Positions 62,687 through 64,000 of a stretch of 64,000 bases of DNA are shown here, one piece after another. Each line of letters begins with the position of its first letter. Position 1 is the stretch's first letter. The stretch covers positions 186,001 through 250,000 of the forward strand of contig NZ_JACRSP010000003.1 of NCBI RefSeq assembly GCF_014384765.1, in the 5' to 3' direction. The notes beneath the pieces were generated by a model that was not told where the DNA came from, ran no database searches, and was given only the letters and a program-made list of their open reading frames with translations. Source of the DNA: Feifania hominis (lineage in GTDB: Bacteria > Bacillota > Clostridia > Oscillospirales > Feifaniaceae). The translations under genes were made by a program, and so were the position numbers.

Positions 62687-63209
62687 CCGGCCCTTCGTCC
62701 GAGGCGATGCCCAGACAGAGCGACGGACTGATCCACATGCTGCCGAGATAGTGATCCCGGCAGCATTTTTTTATCCGGCCGGCGTCGACCACCGAGAAAC
62801 TTGCTAGCCCCCCCGCGATGCCGCGGCCGAGCAGTTTCAGATAGGCCTCCTTGAGCGTCCAGAGCGCGAAGAAGCCCCGCTCCCCCTCGCAGGTGACATA
62901 ATCCTGTTCGGCAGGGGCAAAGCGGCGCGCGACCGCGAGATTGACGGGCCGGCGCTGCTCGATGTCGATGCCGACCGGCGCGGTGGACAGAGCCATGGCA
63001 AAGTAGGGGCCGCTGTGAGAGTAGCTCACGCAGATCTCCGGCGCCCCCTCCACCCCCGGCGCGCCGAGGGCGTTTTTGACAAGCCGCACCGCGAGAGGCG
63101 GCCGCCGGCAGCAGGCGCGCAGAAACGCCGCCGCGTCGCGCTTGACCTGCCGCTCCACCGCGGCGTAACTCGCGCGGCCCGGCGTCTGGTAGAAATAGTA
63201 CTGTGTCAT
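62652..63209 (-). CDS. 4'-phosphopantetheinyl transferase (Sfp type)
   Basis: 185 residues, slightly shorter than Sfp (about 225). It activates acyl or peptidyl carrier proteins with the CoA phosphopantetheine arm. The two signatures are PVGIDIEQRRPVN and FFALWTLKEAYLKLLGRG; YSHSGPYFAMAL is another. GGGAGG precedes the ATG. It converges on rnr with a 35-bp overlap. No PKS or NRPS gene is in the window, so it may serve fatty-acid ACP or a remote pathway. Confidence 0.9.
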   Translation of the reverse strand: MTQYYFYQTPGRASYAAVERQVKRDAAAFLRACCRRPPLAVRLVKNALGAPGVEGAPEICVSYSHSGPYFAMALSTAPVGIDIEQRRPVNLAVARRFAPAEQDYVTCEGERGFFALWTLKEAYLKLLGRGIAGGLASFSVVDAGRIKKCCRDHYLGSMWISPSLCLGIASDEGPVRPVQSQFVLL

Positions 63210-63303
63210 AGGTCCTCCCGTGTTGACATAAGGTGGCGATCAGACCGCCGATGCATAAAGAAAAAGGCTCATCTGACGGGCTTTTTTTCAAAAAATCAGC
63301 AGG

Positions 63304-63333
63304 TTTTCCACATTTTCAACAGCGTTATCAACA
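63304..63333. other. cluster of three DnaA-box-like 9-mers
   Basis: TTTTCCACA (63304-63312), TTTTCAACA (63313-63321) and TTATCAACA (63325-63333) stand in the same direction within 30 bp. The first and third differ from TTATCCACA by one base, the second by two. They lie in the AT-rich spacer between the PPTase and comM genes. Confidence 0.4.
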
Positions 63334-63439
63334 AATGTTATGTAAACTCCTGTAAAAAAAGAGTAAAATGCATAAAAACAACCTTGCCGTGCGGGGTGCC
63401 CTCTCAGGCGGCGGGGTGTGCAGGGAGCGGGCCGCCTCT

Positions 63440-64000
63440 CTACAGCTCGCCGAAGTACTTCCGGTCGAGGCTGCGGTAGGTGACGGCCTCGGCGACGTGC
63501 TCGGCCTCGATGCGCTCGCTGCCCGCGAGGTCGGCGATGGTGCGCGCTACCTTGAGAATGCGGTCGTAGCTTCGCGCGGTGAAACCGAGCGTCTCGTAGG
63601 AGGATTTCAGCAGCGCCGCCGCCTCGGCAGAGGGTGTGCAGTAGCGCGCGATTTCGGCGCGGCCCATCGCCGCGTTGCAGGTGAGCGCCTCACCGGCCAT
63701 GCGGCGCTGCGCGATCTCGCGGGCGGCGACCACCCGCGCGCGCACGGCGGCCGAGGACTCGCCCGGAGCCCGGGACTCCATCTCGTCGTATCCCACGGGC
63801 TGCACGTCGACGTGAAGGTCGATGCGGTCGAGAAGCGGCCCCGAGATGCGCGAGCGGTACTGCGCGACCTGGGCGGGCGTGCAGGTACAGTGCCGGGTCG
63901 GGTGGCCGAGATAGCCGCACCGGCAGGGATTCATTGCGCAGACCAGCGTGATCCGGCAGGGGAAGCGCAGCGTGAAATTCGACCGGGTGATGCTGACCGT
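63440..64000 (-). CDS. ComM/YifB family Mg-chelatase-like AAA ATPase, C-terminal part
   Basis: The frame enters from beyond base 64000 and gives the last 186 residues. RFPCRITLVCAMNPCRCGYLGHPTRHC continues into the cysteine-rich block, then YRSRISGPLLDRIDLHVDVQPV with the arginine finger region, and the Mg_chelatase_C helical domain (SYDRILKVARTIADLAGSERI; HVAEAVTYR). ComM is a hexameric branch-migration helicase that helps integrate transforming DNA. The Walker motifs lie outside the window. Confidence 0.93.
   Translation of the reverse strand, partial: TVSITRSNFTLRFPCRITLVCAMNPCRCGYLGHPTRHCTCTPAQVAQYRSRISGPLLDRIDLHVDVQPVGYDEMESRAPGESSAAVRARVVAAREIAQRRMAGEALTCNAAMGRAEIARYCTPSAEAAALLKSSYETLGFTARSYDRILKVARTIADLAGSERIEAEHVAEAVTYRSLDRKYFGEL

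Overview
The window is about 60% GC and almost entirely coding. It reads as a chromosomal segment of a spore-forming, high-GC member of the Clostridia, probably of the Oscillospiraceae/Ruminococcaceae type. The evidence is Firmicute gene order (gdpP-rplI-dnaB, tilS-hpt-ftsH, rimP-nusA-ylxR-ylxQ-infB-rbfA-nrnA-truB-ribF-rpsO-pnp), a glmS ribozyme, sporulation genes (spoVT, spmA, spmB), an AbrB-type regulator, a low-GC-type SecA with a SEC-C tail, strong Shine-Dalgarno sites and many GTG/TTG starts. The genus is an inference. I see no insertion sequence, prophage, integrase or CRISPR array.

Layout. 1-7.3 kb: end of gdpP, rplI, dnaB, tilS, hpt, ftsH, then a malic enzyme behind a promoter that overlaps a perfect 11-bp inverted repeat. 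7.3-13.6 kb, mostly minus strand: a membrane protein with a nitroreductase, an LCP cell-wall ligase with an 18-bp tandem repeat, a PC4/YdbC protein, tRNA-Tyr, tRNA-Thr and tRNA-Pro with a 425-nt hairpin-rich spacer, and the folE-folP-folB-folK operon. 13.6-19.4 kb: glmS with its ribozyme, an AraC regulator, an aldo/keto reductase, an SGNH hydrolase and a Crp/Fnr regulator. 19.4-23.1 kb: an ABC importer of the nitrate/sulfonate/thiamine-precursor type, co-transcribed with the Crp/Fnr gene, then a PrsA-like foldase.

23.1-36.5 kb: a thioredoxin-fold protein, spoVT, and the long translation/RNA operon from rimP to pnp plus an M16 peptidase. 36.5-44.6 kb: a 70-residue orphan, a ClpC-like unfoldase without its middle domain, glycyl-tRNA synthetase, dCMP deaminase, an SDR reductase, class II aldolase, a beta-hydroxyacid dehydrogenase and a GNAT protein. 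44.6-51.5 kb: spmA-spmB facing an AbrB-like regulator, then a six-gene sugar operon (DeoR repressor, SIS protein, GlcN6P-deaminase-like protein, M42 peptidase, Gat-type PTS IIB and IIC) that resembles the poorly understood sgc operon of E. coli. 51.6-64 kb: DUF4272, the minus-strand murI-DUF1934-argS-S41 operon, trmL, secA, rnr, a phosphopantetheinyl transferase and the 3' part of a ComM-type gene.

The least explained items are the sgc-like PTS operon, the M-domain-less ClpC, and a recurring arrangement in which an intrinsic terminator hairpin sits directly in front of the next gene's ribosome binding site (ydbC, the M16 peptidase, the beta-hydroxyacid dehydrogenase, rnr). Structured leaders before pnp, rpsO and rimP are also worth testing. 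Nothing here is clearly a new defence or mobile system.
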